64,000 nucleotides of DNA from Helicobacter canis (GCF_900451095.1 NZ_UGHV01000001.1:62001-126000); one strand, 5' to 3'. Positions 53,122 to 62,794 are shown, counted from the stretch's first letter. The notes: generated from the letters alone by a model not told the origin. Numbers and translations: made by a program.

Positions 53122-56100
53122 CTAGTTTTGCAAAAAGTGCTGCAAAATCTCGCTTTTTTTAGAATCCAAATACGATAGGCTAGAATCTAAAAGGTGTATT
53201 TTGGATTCTATCCTTTCAATAGCACTTATGATTTTTTCTTGTGCTTCAAAGGGCGGGAGTGGGATTTGCAAGGATTCATAAAAGCTTATTGGCACTCTTC
53301 TGTGTCCGCTTGAGCCTGTCATATTTTTCGCCGCTTCTTGTCTTATAGAATCTTGATTAAGACAAGCAAATAAAAATTTATTGTTTAGCCCCTTATGTGT
53401 TCTAAAAATATGAAATTCGCTACTTCCCATACCCAAACCATTTGTAAGATTTTTTGCAATGGCACATTTTCCATTTTCCATACACGGCGTGATTTTAGCT
53501 ATCAAAATATCATTTTCCGCAAAATAGGTATAGCTCCCCTTTCTAAGCTCTTTTAGCGGCTTATCAACTTTGTTTTGGATATAGCCTTTATCTGCCACAC
53601 TTGCCATTTCCACAAAAGAAATAATGGTATTTTCATCAATATTTGCAATTTCTCTTTTGCTTGGATTAAGGGTAAGGTATTTTTTATTATTAAGCTTGAT
53701 TGTATCCCAGCCTTGCGGTGGTGGGGTAGGGATAGAATCTAAAAGGGTTTTAAAATCTAATTCTGTCATTGCGAGATTTTGCGTAGCAAAATCGTGGCAA
53801 TCCATACTAGAATCTGCTTGTTGATTATGGATTGCTTCGGTCGCTTCGCTCCCTCGCAATGACGATGTATCAAAATCTAGCTTAGATTCTAGCTCTTGTA
53901 TAGAATCTAGCAAGGAAGCGATGAAGTCTCTACTGCCCCCCCCCTCACTAGAATCTACAATGCCGCATTTGACTAAAATCGCTTTTATCAATTCTTGGTA
54001 TTTTTCTATACTCATTCTTATGGTGTTATACTGCTCTTCTACTTTTTCACACTCACTCACAATTTGCTTTTGAATCTCTAAAGGCGGCAAGGGGATTTTT
54101 AAGGTTTCAATATCCTTTGGATATACATGTGGCTGTGCAGCTCCTCTGGCTAATTCATAAATATTTTTTTGTATAAATTGTAAAGTGTAATAAATAAATC
54201 TTATAGTAATTTCACAATCAATATTGATTGTTGTGCAATCTGAAGCAAAAATTTCTTCCTGCCAAAAATTTACAAATCCAGCATTCGCACCAGAAGCACT
54301 AATTGTAATGGTATTTTTTGGGCGATTTGCTTGATTGTGTAGATAGGCATACTGAAGTCCTCCAGCCACAACTTTAATATTGCCCTCTATCGTTTGTTTT
54401 TTTGTAATAGAAGTTCCTTTTTTTATGATAATGTTTGGAAATTGCTCTAATTTCACCAACTCAAACTTACAATTTTCAAAAGGATTCTGTGTTTTGCCCT
54501 CACCTTGTGAATTGATAGGATTTAAACTTATAGCCTTATTAAACACTACATTTTCAAAATTTAAAAGCTTACAAGTTTGTGTGAAGCTCACATATTTGCT
54601 AAAAGCTTCGTGTGTGTGAAATTCACCTTTAAAACTTTGCTTGACGCAAAAGGCGATTTTATCTGTAGCATTTCTGTTGTGTTTGTCGCTTAGAAGTCCC
54701 TCTGTTTCTTGTAAGCCTGCATTACTTGTTTTACTCTTATTTATCACAAAACCTAAGAATCTTTTCTGCTCGGCTGTGTCGTCTGGGGCTTTTATGATGA
54801 GTGTGTTTTGCTTATAAGTTAGGGCGAAATACTTAAGCTTTTCTCTCTCGCACTCTAGGATAAAGGTAAAAAGCCTTTTTTCTAATTCTTGCTTTTGTGC
54901 TTGCTCGTCTAAATCTTTAAAGCCTTTAGACTCTTTGTATTTCTTAATCTCGCTTTGCTCATTAAAGGCTGTTTCATACTCTTTAAAAAGCTCGTGGCTT
55001 GGAATTTGCTCTTGCTTTAAAAAAGCTTTGTAGTCTTGCAAGTCTATGTTTTGAAGACTTACATAAGATTCTAAAATCTCTTTGTCTATGAAGCCATCTA
55101 AGTTTTGATTATCAAAAATCGCTTCTAGGCTATCTTCTAAAAGTTCGGTAATTTTAGGTGGCTCATCAAAGCGGCGAAGGAATAAAACAGCTGTGTTTGT
55201 GCCTGTGGTGCCAAAGGTTTGAGAGCCAAAGGAGCAAATGGCGTGGATAGAAAAATTTTGTAGAATAATCTCTCTTGCTAGTATGGTGGCTTTATCGGAG
55301 TTGCTTAGTATGGAGCTGGGCAGGACTATCGCGCAAAGGGCGTTTGGCTTTAGGATATGGGTAAGCCTTTCTATAAAGACAAGTTCTATTTCTTTAGCGT
55401 TGGGGCTTAGGTGTTCTAACACTTTGTAGGGGATATTGCCATTTTTACCCTTTAAAACACTGCGTGATAAATGCTGTTTAAATTCTTTCACACTATAAGG
55501 GGGATTTGCGACTAAAATATCAAAATCTTGTTGCTTTTCTCCGTAAAATTCTTTGTCGTATTCTAAGCCGTCTATGAAGCGGATTTTATTATCCCCTGCA
55601 CCATTGAGCAGCATACTCACTTGAGAGGTCATAGCTAGGCGGTCATCTGCGTCTATGCCATAAAAGTAGCGTGAGATTTCTCTATCTTCTATGCTTAAAT
55701 GTGAATCTTTACAATAATCGCTTATCGCACTTACCCCTTCTGTGAGAAAATGCCCCGCTCCACAAGCAAAGTCTATAACTTTTGGGAATGTTTTGTTGCG
55801 CAAATTTATAAAATCTTCAAAAGGTAAGGAATTCCAAATAAAACGAGTGATGGGTGTGGGGGTGAAATAAATGCCCTCATTTTGCGTAAAGCCCTCGTTT
55901 AAAAAATGCTCAAAAAGGTCGCTTATAAATTGATTTTTATTCGCATATAAAAGGCGGTAGTTTTCAAAAAGCTGGATAACTTCTACTAGAATCTTGCCGT
56001 TTTGATTAAAGAGCTTTTTGTTATAGACTTTTTTAAAGGCAAAAAATTGTGCGGAATAATTTTGTGCATTTGATATGGCATCTTCTAGAATCTTTTGCGC

Positions 56101-57213
56101 TTGTTTGCGGTTGGTATGAAAATAATCTTTAAAGGTCTTTTCTACTAAATCATCGGCGATAAAAAACACTTCTTCGTTTAAAAACTCTATCATTGCAGAG
56201 ATAAAAAGCCTTTTTAATCGCTTATAAAGACTAAAATAATCATCGCTAAAAGGGTTGTAGTAAAACTCTAGCCTTTCATCATCATTTTTCTTTTCATCAT
56301 AGCATTTTGCAAGAAAAACGGCTAGCAAAACATCAAAAGCGGTGTTTCTGTTGCTGACTTTATTGTGCCTTAGAATCTCTCTAAATTTTAGATTTAAGCC
56401 ATCGCTTTCATCAAAGGGCTTTAAGTCTTTTTTGTAAAGGGGGAGAATGCCTATATTGTAAGCTTGTGATTTAAAGATTAAATCGTGGTAACTTTGCTTA
56501 TTGTAAGTATCTTCCCAAGCGGAGAAAATATCGCTAGCTTCTGAAGCTTGTTTAAAGGTTTGAATGCTTTTATCACTTAGGGCTAAGTCTAATACATTAT
56601 CATCATCTTTAAATTTTATAATTTCATCTTTATAACTTATGCTTTTTGTGCGTTCATCAAAATCGCTTGCATAAAGCATAAGCCACTCTACACTTCTAGC
56701 TTGAGCGGCGTAGCTAAAGAGTTGATTGCCTTCTTCATTAGTGAATAAATCTTGCTTTGCTTTGTTGTATTCTTTTCCTGCGGTTTTACACTCTATAATG
56801 GCATAGATAAATTTTTCTTTGTTATCTTTTGCTTCTTTATAAATGGTGATGTCTGCCCTACCGCTTTTGCCTGTGTGTCCTAGCTTCCAAGTCTTTTCTA
56901 GCACTAAATCTTGTGGCTTGTAGCCTTGCTCTAGCAGTCTATGCACACATTCAAATACGACAAAATTTTCATTCCTTGCTTTGCCATCTGTTGTAGTAAA
57001 ACCTGTAACAGAATCGCTTTCTGTGTATAAGTCTTTTGGATAGATGAGCTTTTGATTTGTAAAATCTACTTGCATTATGTAGGTGTTTATGGTCTTTGTG
57101 TAGATATTTGCTTGTTTAGAATCTAGCTTGTTAGATTCCCCCCCCCCCCCCGCAGAGAGAGCTTCAAAGCCTAAAATCTCTAGCACTTCTTTTAGATTGT
57201 CTTGTGTAATCAT
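53122..57213 (-). CDS. Type IIG-like single-chain restriction-modification enzyme, phase-variable
   Basis: 1363 residues. N-terminal nuclease with ADITIYKEAKDNKEKFIYA and IIECKTAGKEY (about 125-160), a helical spacer, then an adenine methylase with VIDFACGAGHFLTEG near 481 and NPPYSVKEF near 569, and two type I S-like target-recognition domains at about 935-1075 and 1170-1350. It can cut and methylate by itself. A C14 tract lies near residue 21 and a C9 tract lies between the two TRDs; both are in frame. A small repeat (SLRGSEATEAIHN...MDCHDF) is inserted in the inter-TRD linker. The sequence is much more AT-rich than its surroundings, which fits transfer. Confidence 0.88.
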   Translation of the reverse strand: MITQDNLKEVLEILGFEALSAGGGGESNKLDSKQANIYTKTINTYIMQVDFTNQKLIYPKDLYTESDSVTGFTTTDGKARNENFVVFECVHRLLEQGYKPQDLVLEKTWKLGHTGKSGRADITIYKEAKDNKEKFIYAIIECKTAGKEYNKAKQDLFTNEEGNQLFSYAAQARSVEWLMLYASDFDERTKSISYKDEIIKFKDDDNVLDLALSDKSIQTFKQASEASDIFSAWEDTYNKQSYHDLIFKSQAYNIGILPLYKKDLKPFDESDGLNLKFREILRHNKVSNRNTAFDVLLAVFLAKCYDEKKNDDERLEFYYNPFSDDYFSLYKRLKRLFISAMIEFLNEEVFFIADDLVEKTFKDYFHTNRKQAQKILEDAISNAQNYSAQFFAFKKVYNKKLFNQNGKILVEVIQLFENYRLLYANKNQFISDLFEHFLNEGFTQNEGIYFTPTPITRFIWNSLPFEDFINLRNKTFPKVIDFACGAGHFLTEGVSAISDYCKDSHLSIEDREISRYFYGIDADDRLAMTSQVSMLLNGAGDNKIRFIDGLEYDKEFYGEKQQDFDILVANPPYSVKEFKQHLSRSVLKGKNGNIPYKVLEHLSPNAKEIELVFIERLTHILKPNALCAIVLPSSILSNSDKATILAREIILQNFSIHAICSFGSQTFGTTGTNTAVLFLRRFDEPPKITELLEDSLEAIFDNQNLDGFIDKEILESYVSLQNIDLQDYKAFLKQEQIPSHELFKEYETAFNEQSEIKKYKESKGFKDLDEQAQKQELEKRLFTFILECEREKLKYFALTYKQNTLIIKAPDDTAEQKRFLGFVINKSKTSNAGLQETEGLLSDKHNRNATDKIAFCVKQSFKGEFHTHEAFSKYVSFTQTCKLLNFENVVFNKAISLNPINSQGEGKTQNPFENCKFELVKLEQFPNIIIKKGTSITKKQTIEGNIKVVAGGLQYAYLHNQANRPKNTITISASGANAGFVNFWQEEIFASDCTTINIDCEITIRFIYYTLQFIQKNIYELARGAAQPHVYPKDIETLKIPLPPLEIQKQIVSECEKVEEQYNTIRMSIEKYQELIKAILVKCGIVDSSEGGGSRDFIASLLDSIQELESKLDFDTSSLRGSEATEAIHNQQADSSMDCHDFATQNLAMTELDFKTLLDSIPTPPPQGWDTIKLNNKKYLTLNPSKREIANIDENTIISFVEMASVADKGYIQNKVDKPLKELRKGSYTYFAENDILIAKITPCMENGKCAIAKNLTNGLGMGSSEFHIFRTHKGLNNKFLFACLNQDSIRQEAAKNMTGSSGHRRVPISFYESLQIPLPPFEAQEKIISAIERIESKIHLLDSSLSYLDSKKSEILQHFLQN
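53760..53870. repeat. Hairpin repeat pair in the inter-TRD linker
   Basis: Hairpin 53765-53805 (GATTTTGC/GCAAAATC) and inverted copy 53828-53865, with a CTAGAATCTGCTT box between. Confidence 0.75.
53936..53944. repeat. C9 tract between the two TRDs
   Basis: Nine C read as glycine codons on the minus strand; slippage would truncate the enzyme before its second TRD. Confidence 0.75.
57138..57151. repeat. C14 tract near the start of the giant restriction enzyme
   Basis: Fourteen C, in frame now; a one-base change would stop translation soon after residue 21. Confidence 0.85.
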
Positions 57214-57270
57214 TAAACCCCTTTGTCTTAAACAATATCAATATGTCTCAAGCAGTATCTATGCCAAATA

Positions 57271-57295
57271 GCAAGGATTCTAGCAGAATCCTTGC
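57271..57295 (-). terminator. Hairpin downstream of the alcohol dehydrogenase gene
   Basis: Perfect 11-base arms GCAAGGATTCT and AGAATCCTTGC with a 3-base loop, 13 bases after the ADH stop on the minus strand. No long T-run, so termination is plausible but not sure. Confidence 0.55.
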
Positions 57296-57307
57296 AGTGC
57301 CTTATCC

Positions 57308-58399
57308 TTACCCCTCTAGGCTTTTCATATCAATCACATATCTAAACTTTGCCTTGCCATTTGTAAGATTGCTATACGCTGTGTCAATGTCTTTTATGCT
57401 AATGATTTCTACTTCAGGGTAGATTCCCTCTTTTACAGAAATATCTAGCATTTCTTGCGTCTCTTTTATGCCACCAATGAGTGAGCCATACACCTTTTTC
57501 CCAGCACTAAAGACAAGACGCGTTACATCAATATGCGTTTTTAGCTCCACAGGGGGCAGCCCCACAATCGCCAGCTCTCCGCCAAATTTGAGCAAATCCA
57601 CATAGCTATTGACATCATAAGCGGTAGGAATGGTAGAGATGATAAAGTCAAATCGCTCCTTGCACTCACTCGTATTTGTGTAGAGAGCCTTTATCCCTAA
57701 ATCTTTAGCTTCTTGTGCCTTAAGCGTATTTCGTGCAAATACACTCACTTCCGCCCCAAGATACAGGGCATATTTGACCGCCATAAGCCCGAGTCCGCCA
57801 AATCCAGCTACTGCGACTTTATCGCCTTTTTTGACTTTGCTAAATTTTAAGGGGCTATAAGTGGTGATACCCGCACAAAGCAGTGGGGCGACCTTGTCTA
57901 ATGGGGCATTTTGCGGCACTTTGATCGCAAAGTTTTCACTCACAACGATATTATTTGAGTAGCCTCCATAAGTTGGGGCATTATCGTGGAAGCAATCAAG
58001 GCAATCATAAGTGAAAACCGCCTTGCCATTTTCGCAAAACTGCTCTTGACTTTGTTTGCACGCAGCACACTCCCCACAGGAATTCACCATACAGCCAACC
58101 CCCGCATAATCGCCGACTTTAAACTTACTCACGCTTTTACCCACAGCCACCACACGCCCAGCTATCTCGTGCCCGGGCACCATAGGGTAGATCCCCTCTT
58201 TCCATTCACTTCGCGCAGAATGTATATCGCTATGGCAGATTCCAGCATAGAGAATCTCAATCAAAATGTCATTCTCCCCCATCGCGTGGCGAGTGAAGCT
58301 AAAAGGCTTAAATGTGTCATCTTTGTGCGTAACTGCATAGCCTTTGGCGGTGATTTTTTGCCCATTGTTGGCTTGGGCTAGATTGTCTTTTAAAAGCAT
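57308..58399 (-). CDS. Zinc-dependent alcohol dehydrogenase, cinnamyl-alcohol type
   Basis: 363 residues. Catalytic zinc ligands in GICHSDIH and GHEIAG, the structural zinc site SCGECAACKQSQEQFC with four cysteines near 105-120, the NAD(P) fold GFGGLGLMAVKYA near 200 and a following SVFARNT. It matches the MDR group of H. pylori HP1104-like enzymes that reduce aldehydes with NADPH. Preceded by AAAGGAGC; no neighbours on its strand. Confidence 0.92.
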   Translation of the reverse strand: MLLKDNLAQANNGQKITAKGYAVTHKDDTFKPFSFTRHAMGENDILIEILYAGICHSDIHSARSEWKEGIYPMVPGHEIAGRVVAVGKSVSKFKVGDYAGVGCMVNSCGECAACKQSQEQFCENGKAVFTYDCLDCFHDNAPTYGGYSNNIVVSENFAIKVPQNAPLDKVAPLLCAGITTYSPLKFSKVKKGDKVAVAGFGGLGLMAVKYALYLGAEVSVFARNTLKAQEAKDLGIKALYTNTSECKERFDFIISTIPTAYDVNSYVDLLKFGGELAIVGLPPVELKTHIDVTRLVFSAGKKVYGSLIGGIKETQEMLDISVKEGIYPEVEIISIKDIDTAYSNLTNGKAKFRYVIDMKSLEG

Positions 58400-58548
58400 T
58401 GTTGCTCCTTTTAGTGAAAGTTGGATTCTAGGCTAGAATCTAACGCAGCATTATAAAGCCTAGCACCTAGTGTCTGTCAAGTATCGTTACAAATCTGCCC
58501 ACATTGATACGAAATAGTAAATATCAAGTAAATATAAGGTAAAGCAGC

Positions 58549-58554
58549 TACAAT
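58549..58554 (+). promoter_or_regulatory. Probable -10 box TACAAT for the porin gene
   Basis: CAGCTACAATTTACC lies 30 bases before the ATG, with AT-rich sequence upstream and AAAGGAG after it. Confidence 0.6.
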
Positions 58555-58584
58555 TTACCCCCTATATCATCTAAAGGAGTTTTT

Positions 58585-60009
58585 ATGCACGCTTTTGTAA
58601 CAAAACCTACAAGCAAGATTCTAGCTGTAAGCACGATTGTAGCTAGTATGTTTAGCACTGCAAGCGCATTTGATATTAAATACAACGGCTGGCTTGAAGC
58701 ATTTGGTAAAGGTGGCTTTAATAATCAAGCTATCGATGCAGACAAAGGCATCTATCCCACAGATAGCTTTCTCAATGTCGTAGGTAGCCTTGGCTTTGAT
58801 GGCAACTTGCTTCCCAAAGATACAGAAAATCAATCGCTCAAATATGGCTTTAATGTTACAGGTGGGTCGATGATTTTGGATTCTACGAGCAAGGGGTTTC
58901 CACTAGGACCAGATAGCGTGAATAACGAGTATGTAGGAAACTGGGCAGGGTATAATCAAAACCTAGGTCCAAAAGATGGCACAAATCGCCATCTCTATGT
59001 GGTCAATAATGCCTATCTTGATTATACTTATGGGGATTTTGATACAAGCCCTTTTAGCTTCCAATTCAAAGGCGGTCGCTATCTCTCAAGTGCTGAGTAT
59101 ATGAGCGGCTATACGCAAGGCTTTGAAGCGGCGATGAAGTTTAAATTTAGCGATTCTCAATCACTCAAGCTTTGGTGGTATAGCTCTTATGGTAGGGCAT
59201 TTGCCTTTGGTCAATGGCTGATTGACTTCTACTCGCCACAGGGCTATATGACTTCAGGCGGGCAGTTTGCCAACTACGGAATCCACGCGTTTAAAGCGAT
59301 TTACAGCCTTGGTGGGCTTGACATCACGCCCTATATCTACTTCTCTCCTGGCACTTATACAGCTCCGGCATTCCGCGTAGAGTATGATACAAACAAGGGC
59401 TTTGATGGCACAGGCTTCCGCTCACGCACCTTTGCTAATATCTTGCTCCCAATTTATGGCGATGATACTTGGGTAGGCAAATATCGCTGGGGCTCCATAG
59501 TCGATAAATACACGCAAAGCTTGCTTATCCAGCAGCAATTTGACTACAACAACTACAACTTCGGGCTAGGTGTGTATAAAAACTTTGGGCACGCTAATGC
59601 TAGGATCGGGACTACTGGGAATCCTTGGATGATAGACTTCTGGACAGCTAGCTCCTATGACATCGGTCGAAGTATCAGCGATATGATTGGTAAAGATGCT
59701 ATCACGCCTTATCTCTTTGTCGGTGGGACACACTTTGCAAACAAGCTATGGTGGCAGATCCTTGGTCGCTGGACAGATGCAGAGCGTAGTCAAGAGCATA
59801 GTGTCGCGCTCAATCTTAAATACCAAATCGATGAGAGATTATCAATCGGCGGGAAAATCGAATACTTCAGCGATACGACAAAAGCTGGCTACAAAGTCGG
59901 CTGGGCAAATGAGAGTGGCAGCAATGGTAATACTGCTCCGCAATCTGGCACACCCAAAAATATCGCTGATAGAAGCCACGCATTTTTGTGGATACACTAC
60001 GACATCTAA
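58585..60009 (+). CDS. Helicobacter outer-membrane porin-like protein
   Basis: 474 residues. Signal peptide to about residue 28 (STIVASMFSTASA), mature start FDIKYNGWLEAFGKGG. The rest is rich in aromatic strands, ending in HAFLWIHYDI, of the OMP/Hof-type family found in Helicobacter and Campylobacter. It probably forms a beta barrel in the outer membrane. A strong promoter-like region and AAAGGAG suggest good expression; its 3' end is followed by a perfect hairpin. Confidence 0.85.
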   Translation: MHAFVTKPTSKILAVSTIVASMFSTASAFDIKYNGWLEAFGKGGFNNQAIDADKGIYPTDSFLNVVGSLGFDGNLLPKDTENQSLKYGFNVTGGSMILDSTSKGFPLGPDSVNNEYVGNWAGYNQNLGPKDGTNRHLYVVNNAYLDYTYGDFDTSPFSFQFKGGRYLSSAEYMSGYTQGFEAAMKFKFSDSQSLKLWWYSSYGRAFAFGQWLIDFYSPQGYMTSGGQFANYGIHAFKAIYSLGGLDITPYIYFSPGTYTAPAFRVEYDTNKGFDGTGFRSRTFANILLPIYGDDTWVGKYRWGSIVDKYTQSLLIQQQFDYNNYNFGLGVYKNFGHANARIGTTGNPWMIDFWTASSYDIGRSISDMIGKDAITPYLFVGGTHFANKLWWQILGRWTDAERSQEHSVALNLKYQIDERLSIGGKIEYFSDTTKAGYKVGWANESGSNGNTAPQSGTPKNIADRSHAFLWIHYDI

Positions 60010-60051
60010 GTCAGTGTAACCACCCAAATCTGCGATACCCTATATTCTACA

Positions 60052-60076
60052 AGCTAGATTCTGCTAGAATCTAGCT
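60052..60076. terminator. Perfect hairpin after the porin gene
   Basis: Arms AGCTAGATTCT and AGAATCTAGCT with a 3-base loop GCT. It may act as a terminator or be a repeat remnant. Confidence 0.5.
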
Positions 60077-60108
60077 CCACTTACCCACTCTTGCTTTAAG
60101 GACTATGA

Positions 60109-60489
60109 TTGAAAAAAATAGATTCTATGAATTTGGTGCCATTTATTGATATTATGCTAGTGCTTTTAGTGATCGTGCTTACAACGGCTTCTTTTGTCAA
60201 TACCTCTAGAATCCAAGTCAATGTCCCTAAAGTGAGCGATGGCTCAAGCAAGCAAGACACACAGAGCAAGCCCATTACCATCGCTATTGATGAGCAGGGT
60301 CGCTACTATCTCAACGACAAGCCCCATACACTAGAATCCTTAAAAGAAGCGATCAAAAGCTATGATGAAAGCACCTCTGTCATCATCAATGGCGACTCCC
60401 AAAGCAACCTAAACGCCTTTGTGCAGATGATGGATATAATCCAAGCCCAAGGGCTAAAAGATCTCTATATAGTCGTAGAAGAAGAGTAG
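60109..60489 (+). CDS. exbD: ExbD/TolR family biopolymer transport protein
   Basis: 126 residues from a TTG start (AAGGA upstream); an ATG nearby at 60105 is out of frame. A single N-terminal membrane segment with the conserved Asp in LVPFIDIMLVLLVI near residue 14, then a periplasmic domain (SKPITIAIDEQGRYYLNDKP). It converts proton motive force with ExbB for TonB-dependent uptake. ExbB is not in the window. Confidence 0.88.
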   Translation: MKKIDSMNLVPFIDIMLVLLVIVLTTASFVNTSRIQVNVPKVSDGSSKQDTQSKPITIAIDEQGRYYLNDKPHTLESLKEAIKSYDESTSVIINGDSQSNLNAFVQMMDIIQAQGLKDLYIVVEEE

Positions 60490-60639
60490 CCAAAGACTCG
60501 CCCTAGCCTAGAATCCACTTTTACTAATTTGACTACAAGCCTACACCTAAGGCAGCCCGACCCTCCCAACGATCGCAAGCAAAGAGCAAGCCCAAAGCTC
60601 CTGCACCCCCCACAAACCCAGCTCCTAGAATCCACCTTG

Positions 60640-61713
60640 CTACACCTCAACGCTTTTTTGCAAATGCAAGTCAAAGCCACTTAGAGCATTGTAGCTTTTA
60701 GCAGTATTGACACAATGAGAGCTAAGAAGTGTGAAGTCTTTCACGCCAAGCTGTTTTAGAATCTGTGCGCCGATGCCAAAGTCTTTCATATCGCCACAAT
60801 TTTTTGCCGCACTGCCACTTGCAATTTTTGCCCCCATAGCTTTAGTGCTATCAAGGCACACAAGATAGCCACCTTGCTGTGAGAGTAGCTCTATGCTTTT
60901 TTGCAGAGCTTGCCACTCACTAGAATCTGTCAAAAGAGCAATATCACTGCTTGTGCTATGGAATCTAATGAGCGGAGTTTGAGCCTGCGGACCAAAGCTA
61001 AAGGCGATATGTTCATTGTCTAAATGATCTAAAAAGGTGATTTTCTCACACTCTTGTGCCATAAACACCGCCTTTTCACGCGATACTTCACGCACGAGAT
61101 TCTCAAAATTTAGGCGGTATTGAATAATGTCGCTGACATACAAAATCTTTAGATTATGAGTCTTAGCAAAATCAAGGAGAAATTTATCCCCCCTCCCAGC
61201 CATCGTGCCGTCCTTTTTCATAATCTCACAAATTACGCTAATGGGCGCAAGCCCTGCAAGTCTGCAAATATCCACACTAGCCTCTGTATGCCCTGTGCGG
61301 ATAAGTGTGCCTCCACTCTTAGCAATAAGGGGGAAAATATGCCCCGGACGCACAAAGTCGCTTGGCTTTGCATTGCTATCACACATTAGGCGGATTGTCA
61401 AATCTCTCTCATACGCAGAAATGCCTGTCTTTGCCTCTTTAGCGTCAATGGATATGGTAAAGGCGGTTTCGTGGTTGCTATCATTTCTTTGCACCATTGG
61501 TGGCAGGTCTAGCTTATGGGCTAGCTCTTGCGTGATAGATACGCAGATTAGCCCCCTTGCTTCTTGAGCCATAAAGTTGATTTTCTCTGGGGTTGAAAAA
61601 ATCCCAGCCATTACCAAATCGCCCTCATTTTCTCTGTCTTCATCGTCCATTATGATGATCATCTCACCTTTTTTAATCGCCTCTATGGCATCTTTCATAC
61701 GCGTTTGATACAT
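60640..61713 (-). CDS. ribBA: 3,4-dihydroxy-2-butanone-4-phosphate synthase with decayed GTP cyclohydrolase II half
   Basis: 357 residues. The first 205 residues are a complete DHBP synthase: DDEDRENEGDLVMAG, RPGHIFPL, RTGHTEASVDICRLAG and the C-terminal GDKFLLDFAKTHNL. The last 150 look like GTP cyclohydrolase II but lack the zinc-binding C-x2-G-x8-C-x-C motif and the GEGR-type loop, so only the DHBP activity for riboflavin synthesis is expected, as in other Helicobacter. A minus-strand TATAAT at 61745-61750 precedes it. Confidence 0.88.
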   Translation of the reverse strand: MYQTRMKDAIEAIKKGEMIIIMDDEDRENEGDLVMAGIFSTPEKINFMAQEARGLICVSITQELAHKLDLPPMVQRNDSNHETAFTISIDAKEAKTGISAYERDLTIRLMCDSNAKPSDFVRPGHIFPLIAKSGGTLIRTGHTEASVDICRLAGLAPISVICEIMKKDGTMAGRGDKFLLDFAKTHNLKILYVSDIIQYRLNFENLVREVSREKAVFMAQECEKITFLDHLDNEHIAFSFGPQAQTPLIRFHSTSSDIALLTDSSEWQALQKSIELLSQQGGYLVCLDSTKAMGAKIASGSAAKNCGDMKDFGIGAQILKQLGVKDFTLLSSHCVNTAKSYNALSGFDLHLQKSVEV

Positions 61714-61744
61714 TGAACTATCCTTGAAATTTATGTAAGCACGG

Positions 61745-61750
61745 ATTATA
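61745..61750 (-). promoter_or_regulatory. Probable -10 box TATAAT for ribBA
   Basis: AGTATATAATCCG on the minus strand, about 32 bases before the ATG. Confidence 0.55.
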
Positions 61751-61797
61751 TACTAAAGATCCTAAACCCCAGCAATGCAAGCACAAAGGCTTGTAGC

Positions 61798-62160
61798 CTA
61801 GCTAGGCTCAAAATACAAAGACGCAGAATTCACACAATGGCGCGTGTTTTTCTCTGTGAAGCCCTCTCCTACAAAAATATGCCCCAAATGTCCGCCACAA
61901 TTAGCACATACAATCTCTGTGCGCCTGCCATCGCTATCTGGCTGTTTAGCCACAGCCCCTGCAATCTCATCATCAAAGCTAGCCCAGCCACAATGGCTAG
62001 GAAATTTATCTTTAGCTTCATAGAGTTTAGCCCCACACTGCCTGCAGAGATAGACCCCTTCTTCAAAATGATCTGTGTAAATCCCGCTAAATGGCGGCTC
62101 TGTGGCTTTATCGATGATGATCGCGCGCTCTTTCTCACTCAGTGGTGGCATAGGGGGCAT
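61798..62160 (-). CDS. msrB: Peptide methionine (R)-S-oxide reductase
   Basis: 120 residues, stand-alone MsrB. Zinc cysteines in [11 protein letters not shown] and [21 protein letters not shown] in the middle, and the catalytic Cys in [10 protein letters not shown]. It repairs methionine-R-sulfoxide. No fused MsrA domain. The preceding outer-membrane gene ends ten bases upstream. Confidence 0.95.
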   Translation of the reverse strand: MPPMPPLSEKERAIIIDKATEPPFSGIYTDHFEEGVYLCRQCGAKLYEAKDKFPSHCGWASFDDEIAGAVAKQPDSDGRRTEIVCANCGGHLGHIFVGEGFTEKNTRHCVNSASLYFEPS

Positions 62161-62169
62161 ACATATCCT

Positions 62170-62766
62170 TTAAAAAAAGTATCGGTAGCCTAAAAGCACC
62201 TTAAACATTCCGCCAAGCGGGGCATCTGCTCTTTGATCTGGTAGAGCTTGTGTAAGTCTAGCGACCCCACCCCCTAGCTCGAAGAATACCCCGTGCCCAC
62301 TCTTGCTAATAAACTCGTGTCCAAGCCCACCGCTAATCTCCCAATAATACGGAGCGTTGGCAAAGCTACTTGTGCGTGTATTGACAAGCCCAAACCCAGC
62401 CCCCACAAACAAATACGGGCGAAAATATGGAAACCCTATGTAAGAGCTAATACTCCCTCCCCCAAATATCCCAAGTGATAGCTTCTCATAAAAGCCCAAA
62501 ATATTTGTATCAAAGCTCTCTTCTTGCAGAAATTTTGCTGCTTTAGATTCTATGGATATGGTGTTGCGCAGCTGTAAAATCTGCCCTTGATACAGAGGGA
62601 ATCCAAGCTCTAGCCCTCCGCCCATACTCGCCCCTGTGTTAGCATAAACCCCTAGAGCAAATCTACTTGAGCTATCCCACTCCCTAGCACTAAGCCCCAC
62701 ACTAGAGCCTATGGCAAGCATAAGCAATAGCCCTAGAATCTTTGCTATTTTTTGTGGCGTGTGCAT
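62170..62766 (-). CDS. Outer-membrane beta-barrel protein, small
   Basis: 198 residues. Signal peptide about 1-27 (LLMLAIGSSVGLSA), then alternating strands rich in G and aromatic residues, last residue Phe (LLGYRYFF), as for barrels inserted by the BAM complex. Length fits an eight-stranded barrel, similar in size to small Helicobacter outer-membrane proteins. Ligand unknown. It likely shares a transcript with msrB. Confidence 0.75.
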   Translation of the reverse strand: MHTPQKIAKILGLLLMLAIGSSVGLSAREWDSSSRFALGVYANTGASMGGGLELGFPLYQGQILQLRNTISIESKAAKFLQEESFDTNILGFYEKLSLGIFGGGSISSYIGFPYFRPYLFVGAGFGLVNTRTSSFANAPYYWEISGGLGHEFISKSGHGVFFELGGGVARLTQALPDQRADAPLGGMFKVLLGYRYFF

Positions 62767-62794
62767 TGCTTATCTCCTTGTGAGTATTGTGCGC

